A stretch of 64,000 bases of DNA from Azospirillum thermophilum. GTDB lineage: Bacteria; Pseudomonadota; Alphaproteobacteria; Azospirillales; Azospirillaceae. The stretch's first letter is position 1. The number at the start of each line of letters is the position of its first letter. The position numbers and the translations under genes were made by a program. Below are positions 34,007 to 45,297 of this stretch, piece by piece. The stretch spans positions 628,501 through 692,500 of the forward strand of contig NZ_CP029353.1 of the NCBI RefSeq assembly GCF_003130795.1, read 5' to 3'. Under the pieces are notes generated by a model. It was not told the DNA's origin. It was given only the letters and a program-made list of their open reading frames with translations, and did not search any database.

Positions 34007-35029
34007 ATGGCGCTGAAGGTTCGCGAGGATTATCGCACCCTCACCGGGCCCGAGAAGGCTGCGATCCTGATGCTGGCGCTGGGCGAGGAGCATTCGGCCA
34101 AGCTCTTCTCCATGATGGACGACGAGGAGATCAAGGAGCTGTCGCAGGTGATGGCGAACCTCGGCACGGTCTCCGCCAACATCATAGAGCGCCTGTTCGT
34201 CGAGTTCGCCGAGCAGATGTCGGCCACCGGCTCGCTCGTCGGCTCCTTCGACAGCACCGAGCGGCTTCTGCTGAAGACCCTGCCCAAGGACAAGGTCGAC
34301 CAGATCATGGAGGAAATCCGTGGTCCGGCCGGCCGGACGATGTGGGACAAGCTGGCCAACGTCAACGAATCGGTCCTGTCCAACTATCTGAAGAACGAGT
34401 ATCCGCAGACCGTCGCGGTGGTGCTCTCCAAGATCCGGCCCGAGCATGCCGGCCGCGTGCTGACCCAGCTGCCGGAGAGCTTCGCCATGGAGGTCATCAT
34501 GCGCATGCTGCGCATGGAGGCCGTGCAGAAGGAGGTTCTGGACGACGTGGAGCGCACGCTGCGCACCGAGTTCATGACCAACCTCGCCCGCACCAGCCGC
34601 CGCGACAGCCACGAGATGCTGGCGGAGATCTTCAACGGCCTGGACCGCACGACCGAGCACCGCTTCATGGCCGCGCTGGAGGAGCGCAACCGCGACAGCG
34701 CCGAGCGCATCAAGTCGCTGATGTTCACCTTCGAGGACCTGTCGAAGCTCGACCCTTCGGGCGTCCAGACCCTGCTGCGCAGCGTCGACAAGCAGAAGCT
34801 GGCGACCGCGCTGAAGGGCGCGTCGGAGACCCTGAAGGACCTGTTCTTCTCCAACATGTCCGAGCGCGCCGCCAAGATCCTGCGCGAGGACATGGCCGCC
34901 ATGGGTCCGGTCCGCGTGCGCGAGGTGGACGAATCCCAGATGTACATGGTCCAGCTCGCCAAGGACCTCGCCGCCCGCGGCGAGATCGTCATCGCCGAGG
35001 GCGGCGGCGAGAACGAGCTGATCTACTGA
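34007..35029 (+). CDS. fliG: flagellar motor switch protein FliG
   Basis: A 340-residue protein with all three FliG domains. The N-terminal part is [22 protein letters not shown]; the middle domain has [22 protein letters not shown] with the EHPQ-like motif; the C-terminal torque domain has the charged helix [15 protein letters not shown] and [17 protein letters not shown]. It forms the rotor switch with FliM and FliN and meets the stator. No other flagellar gene is in the window, so this copy is isolated. Confidence 0.97.
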   Translation: MALKVREDYRTLTGPEKAAILMLALGEEHSAKLFSMMDDEEIKELSQVMANLGTVSANIIERLFVEFAEQMSATGSLVGSFDSTERLLLKTLPKDKVDQIMEEIRGPAGRTMWDKLANVNESVLSNYLKNEYPQTVAVVLSKIRPEHAGRVLTQLPESFAMEVIMRMLRMEAVQKEVLDDVERTLRTEFMTNLARTSRRDSHEMLAEIFNGLDRTTEHRFMAALEERNRDSAERIKSLMFTFEDLSKLDPSGVQTLLRSVDKQKLATALKGASETLKDLFFSNMSERAAKILREDMAAMGPVRVREVDESQMYMVQLAKDLAARGEIVIAEGGGENELIY

Positions 35030-35069
35030 GCGGGGGCGGGCGGCGACTGTCATTGCATCGCCCCCGCTC
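35028..35069 (+). terminator. GC-rich hairpin at end of fliG
   Basis: GAGCGGGGGCG and CGCCCCCGCTC form a perfect 11-bp stem with a 20-base loop, starting inside the stop codon. There is no T-run. Confidence 0.4.
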
Positions 35070-35204
35070 CCGACCGTCCGCCACCCCATAGATCTGCGAC
35101 ATTATCGATCCGGTCGCGAAACGCTTGCCTGTAGCGGTCGGGTTAAGCCACACTCGTGCCGCGTGTCCGGAGGCGGGGTCCGGACGCGGATTGCGGGGGG
35201 TAAC

Positions 35205-35666
35205 ATGGCGCGGAACCTCAAGGCGCTGGGGCTGTGGCGCACCGCTCTCGTGGCCAGCGTCCGGCGCGATGGGCCGGATCTGTCGGCCCGGCAGATGGCG
35301 ATCATGCTGCAGGTCTATCTGACCGATCCGCCGCACACCGTGCGCGGGCTGGCGGCTTTGCTGAACATTTCCAAGCCCGCGGTCACCCGCGCACTCGACC
35401 GGCTGTCGATGCTGGGCTTCGTGAAGCGCAAGCGCGACAGCGAGGACAAGCGCAACGTGCTGGTCCAGCGCACCGTCAAGGGCAGCGTCTTCCTCTCCGA
35501 CTTCGCGGAATTGGTCATCGCCGCCGGTGCCGTGGCTCCCGAGGACATGGCGGTCGTCCGGGCGGAAGAGGAACTGGCCGCCGCCGCCAAGGCGCGGTTG
35601 CAGACGGAACTGCAGGTCGCCCGGCCCGAGGACCTGCCGGTGCCGGCGGCGGAACCGGCGCTGTGA
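35205..35666 (+). CDS. MarR-family transcriptional regulator
   Basis: A 153-residue winged-helix protein: SARQMAIMLQVYLTDPPHTVRGLAALLNISKPAVTRALDRLSMLGFVKRKRDSEDKRNVLVQRT contains the helix-turn-helix and the wing with DxRxx-type DKRN. It dimerises and binds palindromes, usually as a repressor. GGGGGG lies 4 bases before the ATG. The C-terminal 45 residues are variable. The next gene is convergent and no target is evident. Confidence 0.9.
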   Translation: MARNLKALGLWRTALVASVRRDGPDLSARQMAIMLQVYLTDPPHTVRGLAALLNISKPAVTRALDRLSMLGFVKRKRDSEDKRNVLVQRTVKGSVFLSDFAELVIAAGAVAPEDMAVVRAEEELAAAAKARLQTELQVARPEDLPVPAAEPAL

Positions 35667-35697
35667 TCCCGCCCGCCAGCCTGACCACCCGCTCCGC

Positions 35698-36624
35698 TCA
35701 ATAGCCGCGCGAGCGGTCCACCAGGCTCGGCAGCGGCTGTCCCGTGCGCAAGGCGCGGATGGCCGCCGCCACATGGTCGGCGCAGCGCGACGGGTGGGTG
35801 ACCGCCGCGACGTGCGGCGTGACGTGGATCCGCGGGTTGCGCCAGAAGGGATGGCCGGCCGGCAGCGGCTCCTCGACGAAGACGTCCAGGCTGGCGCCGC
35901 CGAGATGGCCGCTCTCCACCGCCGCCGCCAGATCCTCCTCCACCAGATGGCCGCCGCGTCCGGCGTTGATCACCACCGCTCCCTTGGGCAGGGCGGCGAA
36001 CAGCCGGCGGTTCAGGATGCCGCGGGTCTCCAGGGTCAGCGGCAGCAGGCAGACCAGCAGGTCGCTCCGTCCCAGCATCGCCGTCAGCCCGTCCGCGCCG
36101 GAGAAGCCGTCGACCCCCTCGACGCTCTTGGGGGTGCGGCTCCAGCCCATCACGCGATAGTCCATGCTGCGCAGCGTCCGGGCGCAGGCCTGCCCGAGCT
36201 CGCCGAGCCCGAGGATGCCGACTCCGACCTCCGGCGCCGGGCGGTGGCCGAGCGGCCGCCATTGCCCCGCAGCCTGCTGGTCGCGGTAGGCGTCGAGCTG
36301 GCGGTGCCAGCGCAGCACCTGAAGCGTGACATAGCCGGCCATGTCGGCGGTCAGCCCGTCCGACACCATGCGGACCAGCGGCAGCTCCGGCAGGGTCGGG
36401 TCCTCCAGCAGCGATTCGACGCCCGCACCCAGCGACAGGATCAGCCCGAGGTTCGGCAGGCCGGCGAGCAGCCCGGCCGGCGGCTTCCACACCAGCGCCA
36501 TGCGGATGTCGGCGGGATCGCCCATCTCGGGCCAGACCCGCACCTCCAGGTCCGGCAGCCGGCGGGCGAGTTCCTCCACCCACTGGGAGGCGTTGTCGGA
36601 GGTGGAGCAGAAGAGAAGCGCCAT
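35698..36624 (-). CDS. ghrA: glyoxylate/hydroxypyruvate reductase A
   Basis: A 308-residue D-2-hydroxyacid dehydrogenase of the GhrA type. A short catalytic N-domain (MALLFCSTSDNASQWVEEL) precedes a Rossmann NAD(P) domain (VGILGLGELGQACARTL). Catalytic Arg lies in VINAGRGGHLVEEDL, Glu in DVFVEEPLP, and His in TPHVAAVTHP. It reduces glyoxylate and hydroxypyruvate in the cytoplasm. Divergent from the pseudouridine synthase gene with an 87-bp gap. Confidence 0.9.
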   Translation of the reverse strand: MALLFCSTSDNASQWVEELARRLPDLEVRVWPEMGDPADIRMALVWKPPAGLLAGLPNLGLILSLGAGVESLLEDPTLPELPLVRMVSDGLTADMAGYVTLQVLRWHRQLDAYRDQQAAGQWRPLGHRPAPEVGVGILGLGELGQACARTLRSMDYRVMGWSRTPKSVEGVDGFSGADGLTAMLGRSDLLVCLLPLTLETRGILNRRLFAALPKGAVVINAGRGGHLVEEDLAAAVESGHLGGASLDVFVEEPLPAGHPFWRNPRIHVTPHVAAVTHPSRCADHVAAAIRALRTGQPLPSLVDRSRGY

Positions 36625-36711
36625 GGGAGGTTCCCTGCTATGGTTCGGCATGGTCGACCACCATAGCGGAGTCCGCGCCCGGACCGGAACCCGCCCAGCC
36701 ATGGACCCGCC

Positions 36712-37272
36712 TTGCCGCGCCTGATCCTGCTCAACAAGCCCTACGGCGTGCTGCCGCAATTCACCGACGACCAGGGCCGCCCAACGCTGGCCGACCATGT
36801 GCCGGTGAAGGGCGTCTATGCCGCCGGCCGCCTCGACCGTGACAGCGAGGGGCTGCTGGCGCTGAGCGACGACGGCGCGCTGATCGCCCGCATCGCCTCG
36901 CCGAGGCACAAGCTGCCGAAGACCTACTGGGTCCAGGTGGAGGGCATCCCGACGGACGAGGCGCTGGCGGCCCTGTGCCGCGGCGTCGTGCTGAAGGACG
37001 GCCCGACCCTGCCGGCCGAGGCCCGGCGGATGGAGGAGCCGCCCGGCCTCTGGCCGCGCGACCCGCCGGTGCGCTTCCGCGCCGCCATTCCCACGAGCTG
37101 GATCGCGCTGACCCTGCGCGAGGGGCGCAACCGCCAGGTCCGCCGCATGACCGCCGCGGTCGGCTTTCCCACGCTGCGCCTGATCCGCTGGTCGATCGGC
37201 GACTGGACGCTCGACGGGCTGGCGCCGGGGCAGTGGCGGGAGGTGACGCCGCCCGATCGGAAAAGGCGTTAA
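36712..37272 (+). CDS. rluE: 23S rRNA pseudouridine synthase (RluE-like)
   Basis: A 186-residue protein of the RsuA/RluB/E/F family without an S4 domain. It starts with TTG ([16 protein letters not shown]); the catalytic Asp is in [15 protein letters not shown], followed by KTYWVQVEG and the C-terminal [25 protein letters not shown]. RluE in E. coli modifies U2457 of 23S rRNA; size and motifs fit best with that member. It ends 8 bp before the convergent yejF stop. Confidence 0.88.
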   Translation: MPRLILLNKPYGVLPQFTDDQGRPTLADHVPVKGVYAAGRLDRDSEGLLALSDDGALIARIASPRHKLPKTYWVQVEGIPTDEALAALCRGVVLKDGPTLPAEARRMEEPPGLWPRDPPVRFRAAIPTSWIALTLREGRNRQVRRMTAAVGFPTLRLIRWSIGDWTLDGLAPGQWREVTPPDRKRR

Positions 37273-37279
37273 CCCCGCC

Positions 37280-38965
<1,686 letters not shown>

Positions 38966-38984
38966 GCTCTTGCGGCGGGCCGGC

Positions 38985-40073
38985 TCATTCGGCGGCCGCC
39001 TTGCGCGCGGCGGCGGCGGCCGGCTCGCCCGGCATGGCGCTCCCCATGGCGCCGATGGTCTTGCGGGGGTCGAAGGCGTCGCGCACCGCCTCGCCGATGA
39101 AGATCAGCAGGCTCAGCATGACCGCCAGCACCAGGAAGGCGGTGATGCCCAGCCACGGCGCCTGCAGGTTCGACTTGCCCTGGGCCAGCAGCTCTCCCAG
39201 CGAGGGGGAGCCGGGCGGCAGGCCGAAGCCCAGGAAGTCCAGCGCCGTCAGCGTGGTGATCGAGCCGTTGAGGATGAAGGGCATGAAGGTCAGCGTCGCC
39301 ACCATCGCGTTGGGCAGCACATGGCGCACCATGATGGTCGCGTCGTTCGCGCCCAGCGCGCGGGCCGCCCGCACATAGTCGAAGTTGCGTGCCCGCAGGA
39401 ACTCCGCCCGCACCACATGGACCAGCGCGGTCCAGGAGAACAGCAGCAGCAGCCCCAGCAGCCACCAGAAGTTCGGCGTCACCACGCTCGCCAGGATGAT
39501 CAGCAGGAACAGGGTGGGCAGGCCCTGCCAGATCTCGATGAAGCGCTGGAACAGCAGGTCGGTCAGCCCGCCGAAATAGCCCTGTACCGCCCCGGCCATG
39601 ACCCCGACGGCCGAGGAGAACAGCGTCAGCGTCAGGCCGAACAGGACCGAGATGCGGAAGCCGTAGATCAGCCGCGCCAGCACGTCGCGCCCCTGGTCGT
39701 CGGTGCCGAGCCAGTTGTCGGCCGACGGCGGGGCGGGGGCGGGAACCGGCAGGTTGTAGTTGATGGTGCGGTAGCTGTAGGGGATCGGCGGCCAGACCGC
39801 CCAGCCCTTCGCGTCGATCAGTTGCCGCACATAGGGATCGCGGTAGTCGGCCTCGGTCTCGAACTCGCCGCCGAAGGTCGTTTCCGGATAGCTCTGGAAG
39901 ACCGGCCAGTAATAGCGGTCGTCATAGCGGATCACCAGCGGACGGTCGTTGGCGATGAACTCGGCGAACAGGGTGACGCCGAAGATCAGCAGGAAGATCC
40001 AGAAGGACCAGAAGCCCCGCCGGTTCGCCCGGAAACTCGCCAGACGCCGCCGCGTGATGGGGGACAGGGCCAT
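38985..40073 (-). CDS. yejE: peptide ABC transporter permease YejE
   Basis: A 362-residue inner membrane permease. An N-terminal helix (GFWSFWIFLLIFGVTLFAEF) and a large periplasmic loop (YYWPVFQSYPETTFGGEFETE) typical of YejE precede the BPD transport domain with LGTDDQGRDVLARLIYGFR and the EAA loop ARALGANDATIMVRHVLPNA. It pairs with YejB. Its ATG overlaps the YejB stop by one base, and yejF follows 19 bp later. Confidence 0.95.
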   Translation of the reverse strand: MALSPITRRRLASFRANRRGFWSFWIFLLIFGVTLFAEFIANDRPLVIRYDDRYYWPVFQSYPETTFGGEFETEADYRDPYVRQLIDAKGWAVWPPIPYSYRTINYNLPVPAPAPPSADNWLGTDDQGRDVLARLIYGFRISVLFGLTLTLFSSAVGVMAGAVQGYFGGLTDLLFQRFIEIWQGLPTLFLLIILASVVTPNFWWLLGLLLLFSWTALVHVVRAEFLRARNFDYVRAARALGANDATIMVRHVLPNAMVATLTFMPFILNGSITTLTALDFLGFGLPPGSPSLGELLAQGKSNLQAPWLGITAFLVLAVMLSLLIFIGEAVRDAFDPRKTIGAMGSAMPGEPAAAAARKAAAE

Positions 40074-41182
40074 CAGACCCTCCGCGCTTCGAAATCGATG
40101 CGCGGGTCGACCAGCACATAGGTGACGTCGCCCACCAGGTTCATGATCAGGCCCAGCAGCGTGAAGAAGTAGAGCGTGCCGAACATCACCGGATAGTCGC
40201 GGTTGATCGCCGCCTCGAAGCCCAGCAGCCCCAGCCCGTCCAGCGAGAAGATCACCTCGATCAGCAGGGCGCCGGTGAACAGGATGCCGATGAAGGCGCC
40301 GGGGAAGCCGGCCACCACGATCAGCATGGCGTTGCGGAAGACGTGGCCGTAGAGCACGCGCCGCTCGCCCAGGCCCTTGGCGCGGGCCGTGATGACGTAC
40401 TGCTTGTTGATCTCCTCCAGGAAGGAGTTCTTGGTCAGCATCGTCAGCCCGGCGAAGCCGCCGATCACCATGGAGATCACCGGCAGCGCCATGTGCCACA
40501 GATAGTCCAGCGCCTGCTTCCACCAGGGAAGCTGCCCCCAGTTGTCGGAGACGAGGCCGCGCAGCGGGAACCAGTCGAGATAGCGCCCGCCGGCGAACAG
40601 CACGATCAGCAGCACCGCGAACAGGAAGCTGGGGATGGCGTAGCCGACGATGACGATCCCGGAGGTCCAGACGTCGAAGGGCTGGCCGTCGCGCACCGCC
40701 TTGGCGATGCCCAGCGGGATCGACACCAGATAGACGATCAGCGTCGTCCACAGGCCGAGCGAGATCGAGACCGGCATCTTCTCCAGCACGAGATCCACCA
40801 CCCGGCGGTCGCGGAAGTAGCTCGTCCCGAAATCGAAGACGATGTAGTTGCCCATCATGTGCAGGAAGCGCTCGTGCAGCGGCTTGTCGAAGCCGAACTC
40901 GCGCTCGAGCTGCCTGATGAAGGCGGGGTCGAGGCCCTGGGCACCGCGATAGCGGCTGGTCTCGCCCCCCTGGCTCTGCGCCTGCTGCTGGGCAGCGCCG
41001 GCGTCGCCGCCGGCGGTGCCGCCGATGCGGGCGGTCGCCTCGACCGCGGTGCCCTGGACCCGGGCGATCATCTGCTCGATCGGACCGCCGGGGGCGATCT
41101 GCACGATCAGGAAATTGATGACCATGATCCCGAACAGCGTCGGGATGATCAGCAGCAGGCGGCGGATGATGTAGGCCAGCAT
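40073..41182 (-). CDS. yejB: peptide ABC transporter permease YejB
   Basis: A 369-residue permease starting [20 protein letters not shown]. The periplasmic loop carries a Gln/Gly/Ala-rich insert, then [33 protein letters not shown], the Yej-type region. The EAA loop is [23 protein letters not shown], and the C-terminal helices are hydrophobic. It forms the membrane channel with YejE. Located 49 bp after the first yejA gene. Confidence 0.95.
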   Translation of the reverse strand: MLAYIIRRLLLIIPTLFGIMVINFLIVQIAPGGPIEQMIARVQGTAVEATARIGGTAGGDAGAAQQQAQSQGGETSRYRGAQGLDPAFIRQLEREFGFDKPLHERFLHMMGNYIVFDFGTSYFRDRRVVDLVLEKMPVSISLGLWTTLIVYLVSIPLGIAKAVRDGQPFDVWTSGIVIVGYAIPSFLFAVLLIVLFAGGRYLDWFPLRGLVSDNWGQLPWWKQALDYLWHMALPVISMVIGGFAGLTMLTKNSFLEEINKQYVITARAKGLGERRVLYGHVFRNAMLIVVAGFPGAFIGILFTGALLIEVIFSLDGLGLLGFEAAINRDYPVMFGTLYFFTLLGLIMNLVGDVTYVLVDPRIDFEARRV

Positions 41183-41231
41183 CGCGGGCGCTCGGACCTC
41201 CCGGTTTCAGTCGATTGGAACGGCGACGCGG

Positions 41232-43085
41232 TCAGGGTGCCGTGCGGCGGGGCGTCGATGCAAGCCGCGCGTCCTTGGCCGGATCGATCCACCAGCTCTC
41301 GGGGAAGCCCAGGCCGTATTTCGGCGCAACCGCCGGATGGCCGAATCGGTTCCAGTAGGCGACGCGGTAGACGCTGTCGTGCCAGTGCGGGATGACGTAC
41401 CAGTTCCACAGCAGCACGCGGTCCAGCGCGCGGGTGGTGGCGATCAGCGTCTCGCGGTCATGGGCCTGGATCAGCTTCTCGACCAGCTCGTCCACCACCG
41501 GGTCCTTGATGCCGATGGCGTTCTGGCTGCCCGGCAGGTCGGCCCGCTTGGAGTTCCAGAAGTCGCGCTGCTCGTTGCCGGGCGACAACGACTGCGGGAA
41601 CCGGCTGATGATCATGTCGTAATCGAACTGATCCGTGCGGTTCTGGTACTGCGCGCTGTCCACCACGCGGATCGACGCCTCGATGCCGGCGCGCTCCAGG
41701 TTGCGGACGAAGGGCTGGACGATCCGCTCCATGTCCGCCTGGACCAGCAGGATCTCGAATCGCATGGGCTGGCTGGTCCGGGCGTCCACCAGCTTGTTGT
41801 TCTTCAGCTCCCAGCCGGCCTCCTTGAACAGGCCGAGCGCCGTGCGCAGGTTCTGCCGGATGTTGCCCGACCCGTCGGTGCTCGGCGGCTCATAGGGCTT
41901 GGTGAAGACCTCCTCGGGGATGCGTCCGCGGTAGGGCTCCAGGATCTTCAGTTCGGCCGGGCCGGGCAGGCCGGTGGAGGCCAGCTCGGTGTTGGCGAAA
42001 TAGCTCTTGGTCCGCTTGTAGAGGCCGTAGGACAGGTTGGTCCGCGTCCATTCGTAGTCGAACAGATAGTTGATCGCCTCGCGCACCTTGCGGTCCTGGA
42101 AGATCGGGCGGCGGATGTTGAAGACGAAGGCCTGCATGCCCTGCGGGTCCTGGTGGGGCAGCTCCTCCTTCACGATGTGCCCCTCGCGCACCGCCGGGAC
42201 GTCGTAGCCGGTCACCCAGTTCTTCGAGGAATTCTCCAGCCGGAAGTCATAGGCGCCGGCCTTGAAGGCCTCGAACGCCACCTCCAGGTCACGGTAATAG
42301 TCGAAGCGCAGCCGGTCGAAGTTGTAGCGGCCGCGGTTGATCGGCAGATCCTTGGCCCACCAGTCCTTGACCCGCTCATAGGTGATGGAGCGGCCGGGCT
42401 GTACGTTCACCACCTTGTAGGGGCCGCTGCCGACCAGCGGCTGCAGCGTGGTCGAGCCGAAGTCGCGCGCCTCGAACACATGCCTGGGCAGTACCGGAAG
42501 CTGGCCCATGATCACCGGCAGCTCGGCGTTGTCGGTGCTGCGGAAGCTGAAGCGGACGGTGCGGTCGCCCGTCTTCTCCGCCTTCGTTACGTCAGCGTAA
42601 TAGGTCCGGTAGATCGGGTGGCCCTTCTCGCGCAGCGTCTCGAAGCTCCAGATCACGTCTTCGGGGGTGATCGGCTTGCCGTCGTTGAAGCGCGCCTGCG
42701 GGCGCAGCGTGAAGGCGACCCAGCTCCGGTCGTCGGCGACGGTGATGCTCTCGGCCACCAGGCCGTACTCGGTGACCGGCTCGTCGCCGGTGGCGCTCGT
42801 CAGCGTCTGGAAGACGAGGCCGGAGCCTGCTGCCGCCTGGCCGCGCAGGATGAAGGGGTTCAGGTTGTCGAAGGAGCCGAACGCCATCATCCGCACCTCG
42901 CCGCCCTTCGGCGCGTCGGGGTTGGCGTAGTCCAGATGCGTGAAGTCGGGGCCGTATTTCGGCGTTCCGTTCAGCGACAGCGCGTGCGAGGTCGTCTCCG
43001 CCGCGGCCGACCCGGCCTGCAGGGCCATGCCGGACAGGCCGAACCCGATCAGGGCCGCGAAAATCATCTTGCCTGCGCGTGTCAC
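41232..43085 (-). CDS. yejA: peptide ABC transporter substrate-binding protein (YejA paralogue 1)
   Basis: A 617-residue periplasmic binding protein (SBP_bac_5). GTG at 43085 is supported by AAGGGGAG 8 bases upstream and gives a clean signal peptide (IFAALIGFGLSGMALQAGSA). The body shows NPDAPKGGEVRMMAFGSFDNLNPFIL and FNDGKPITPEDVIWSFETL. It delivers peptides to YejB/E. It differs substantially from the next paralogue, sharing blocks such as DGSGN and RALDRVLLW. Confidence 0.93.
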   Translation of the reverse strand: MTRAGKMIFAALIGFGLSGMALQAGSAAAETTSHALSLNGTPKYGPDFTHLDYANPDAPKGGEVRMMAFGSFDNLNPFILRGQAAAGSGLVFQTLTSATGDEPVTEYGLVAESITVADDRSWVAFTLRPQARFNDGKPITPEDVIWSFETLREKGHPIYRTYYADVTKAEKTGDRTVRFSFRSTDNAELPVIMGQLPVLPRHVFEARDFGSTTLQPLVGSGPYKVVNVQPGRSITYERVKDWWAKDLPINRGRYNFDRLRFDYYRDLEVAFEAFKAGAYDFRLENSSKNWVTGYDVPAVREGHIVKEELPHQDPQGMQAFVFNIRRPIFQDRKVREAINYLFDYEWTRTNLSYGLYKRTKSYFANTELASTGLPGPAELKILEPYRGRIPEEVFTKPYEPPSTDGSGNIRQNLRTALGLFKEAGWELKNNKLVDARTSQPMRFEILLVQADMERIVQPFVRNLERAGIEASIRVVDSAQYQNRTDQFDYDMIISRFPQSLSPGNEQRDFWNSKRADLPGSQNAIGIKDPVVDELVEKLIQAHDRETLIATTRALDRVLLWNWYVIPHWHDSVYRVAYWNRFGHPAVAPKYGLGFPESWWIDPAKDARLASTPRRTAP

Positions 43086-43175
43086 GGTGGCCGCTCCCCT
43101 TCCGGTCTTGGTTCTGTCCGAAGTAGCCGCGCTTTCGGGCGACATCAAGGCCACTCCGCGCGAAACCTCACCTGC

Positions 43176-44990
43176 TCACTTCCCCCTGGCGACCCACCAG
43201 TTGACGGGGAAGCCCGTGTTGCGGAAGTCCAGGTCGTATTTCGGCGCCTTCTCCGGGAAGGCCAGGGTCGTTTTGTAGGCGATCCAGTTGTCCGGATTGT
43301 ACCATTGCGGGATCATGTAGAAGCCCCACAGCAGCACGCGGTCGAGCGCGCGGGTCGCCGCCTGCACCGAGTCCAGATCGCGGGCGGCCAGCGCCGTCTC
43401 GATCAGCGCATCCGCCGCCGGCTCCCTGATGCCGGCATAGTTGGCGGACCCCTTGGTGTCGGCGGCGGCGGAGCCGAAATAGCTGCGCAGCTCCGTCCCC
43501 GGCGGGGTGAAGAAGTTGAAGTTGGCGATCACCACGTCGAAGTCGAACTCGTCGGTGCGCGCCTGATACTGGGCGGTGTCGACGATGCGGAAGCTGGCGT
43601 CGATCCCGACCCTGCGCAACGCCTCGACATAGGGCTGTACGACGCGGCCCAGCGCCCCGCTGCCGTCGAGGAATTCGATACTCATCACCTCGCCGGTCCG
43701 GCTGTTGGTCAGCTTGCCGTTGCGCGTCTCCCAGCCCGCCTCCTTGAACAGGCGCATGGCCTCGCGCAGCTGGGTCCGGTTGTTGCCGCTGCCGTCGGTC
43801 TTCGGCGGCTCGAACGCCTCGGTGAAGACGCGCTCCGGGAGCCTGCCGCGATAGGGATCCAGCAGGGCCAGCTCGGCCGGCGTCGGCAGCCCCCTGGCCC
43901 CGAAGTCGGAGTTGGGGAAGTTCGACTTGGTCCGCTCGTACTGGCCGTACAGGATGGTCTTCTGGATCCATTCGAAGTCGAACAGCAGGCCCAGCGCTTC
44001 GCGGACCCTGGCGTCGGAGAACTTGGCGCGCCGCGTGTTCAGGCGGAATCCCTGGGCGCCCAGCGGCAGCTCGCTGCGCACCTCCAGCTTGGCGACGCGT
44101 CCCTCCTTCACTGCGGGGAAGTCGTAGGCGGTGGTCCAGCGCTGGGCGCGGTTTTCCGTGCGGAAGTCATAGGCGCCGGCCTTGAACGCCTCGAACATCA
44201 CGTCGTCGTCACGGTAATAGTCGACCTTTACGACGTCGAAATTATAGAGCCCCCGGTTGGTCGGCAGGCCGCGGCCCCAATAGTCGGGCACCCGCTCGTA
44301 GGTGATGGAGCGGCCGGCATCGACCGCCCTGACCCGGTAGGGACCGCTGCCGAGCGGCGGCTCCAGCGTCGTCTTGGAGATGTCGCGGCCGTTGGCCGTC
44401 CACCAGTGCCTGGGCTGCGGCGAGATGGAGGTCGCGAAGTCGATGATCGGCTTGATCTCGTCGCGGCTCTTCAGCGTGATCCTCACCCGGCGGTCGTCCA
44501 GCGCCTCCACCCTGGTGACGCGGTCGAGGAAGGATTTCAGGAAGGGGGCGCCGTACGCCTGGATCGAGTCCCACGCGTACACCACGTCGCCCGCCGTCAC
44601 CGGGACGCCGTCGTGCCAGCGCGCCTCCTTGCGCAGGGTGAAGACGGCCCAGCTCTTGTCACCGGCCAGCTCCACGCTCTCCACCAGCACGCCATAGGCG
44701 GCGTCCAGTTCCCAGCCGGAGCCGGTCATCAGCGGATCGGCGATCAGCCCCAGCGTACGCGGGCGTACGCCGCGCAGGATCAGGCCGTTCAGGCTGTCGA
44801 AGCTGCCGGCCGCGGCCAGCGTCAGCGTTCCGCCCTTCGGGGCGTCCGGATTCGCGTGCGGCAGGTGGGTGAAGCCGGGCTTGAACAGTGGCTCGCCGAA
44901 CTGTTTCAGGGCCGGAACGGTCATGCCGTCGGCAAGGGCCGGCGTGGCGAGGGCGAGGAGCGTGGCGGCGAGGGCAAGGGCACGGCGCAT
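43176..44990 (-). CDS. peptide ABC transporter substrate-binding protein (YejA paralogue 2)
   Basis: A 604-residue binding protein with signal peptide MRRALALAATLLALATPALA. It has NPDAPKGGTLTLAAAGSFDSLNGLIL, WHDGVPVTAGDVVYAWDSI, and PLGSGPYRVRAVDAGRSITYERVPDYW. First gene of the yej operon, 90 bp before its paralogue. Two binding proteins feeding one importer would widen the substrate range. The 307-bp upstream gap should hold the operon promoter. Confidence 0.92.
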   Translation of the reverse strand: MRRALALAATLLALATPALADGMTVPALKQFGEPLFKPGFTHLPHANPDAPKGGTLTLAAAGSFDSLNGLILRGVRPRTLGLIADPLMTGSGWELDAAYGVLVESVELAGDKSWAVFTLRKEARWHDGVPVTAGDVVYAWDSIQAYGAPFLKSFLDRVTRVEALDDRRVRITLKSRDEIKPIIDFATSISPQPRHWWTANGRDISKTTLEPPLGSGPYRVRAVDAGRSITYERVPDYWGRGLPTNRGLYNFDVVKVDYYRDDDVMFEAFKAGAYDFRTENRAQRWTTAYDFPAVKEGRVAKLEVRSELPLGAQGFRLNTRRAKFSDARVREALGLLFDFEWIQKTILYGQYERTKSNFPNSDFGARGLPTPAELALLDPYRGRLPERVFTEAFEPPKTDGSGNNRTQLREAMRLFKEAGWETRNGKLTNSRTGEVMSIEFLDGSGALGRVVQPYVEALRRVGIDASFRIVDTAQYQARTDEFDFDVVIANFNFFTPPGTELRSYFGSAAADTKGSANYAGIREPAADALIETALAARDLDSVQAATRALDRVLLWGFYMIPQWYNPDNWIAYKTTLAFPEKAPKYDLDFRNTGFPVNWWVARGK

Positions 44991-45297
44991 CGTCTGTCCG
45001 ATCGGGCAGGGGCGGGTCTCCGATAGATTGCCACGATGCGGCCCAGGTCAAGGATTTAGCGCCGCTCCCGTCTTGCCGAGGCCGGTCCGCCGGACCATCT
45101 GCCGAAAAGAGTGGTCCGAAAGAGCGGGACAACCGGCTGGGCAGGAGATAGAGTTTCCCTATACGGTATGTACCTGACGCGAAAAATGCATCGGGACCAG
45201 CCGGCCGGTCCGGGTCCAACCGGACCAGACCCAACCGGATCCGGCAAGGACATCCGGCAAGGACCTGGGGAAACGACCTTGAGGGGAGGAAACACGT
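44991..45297. promoter_or_regulatory. divergent intergenic region between yej operon and fadD
   Basis: This 307-bp gap should hold the promoters of both units. It includes an AT-richer patch around 45148-45190 (GTTTCCCTATACGGTATG), a direct repeat of the 13-mer ATCCGGCAAGGAC (two copies at 45239-45264), and GGTCCAACCGGACC-type short inverted repeats at 45205-45240. GGGGAGG precedes the fadD start. No coding region is supported. Confidence 0.35.

Noticed and set aside
45056..45295. 79-codon minus-strand frame in the fadD upstream gap
   Set aside because: Composition reflects short repeats (Pro/Gly/Val) and there is no ribosome site; the region is better read as regulatory.
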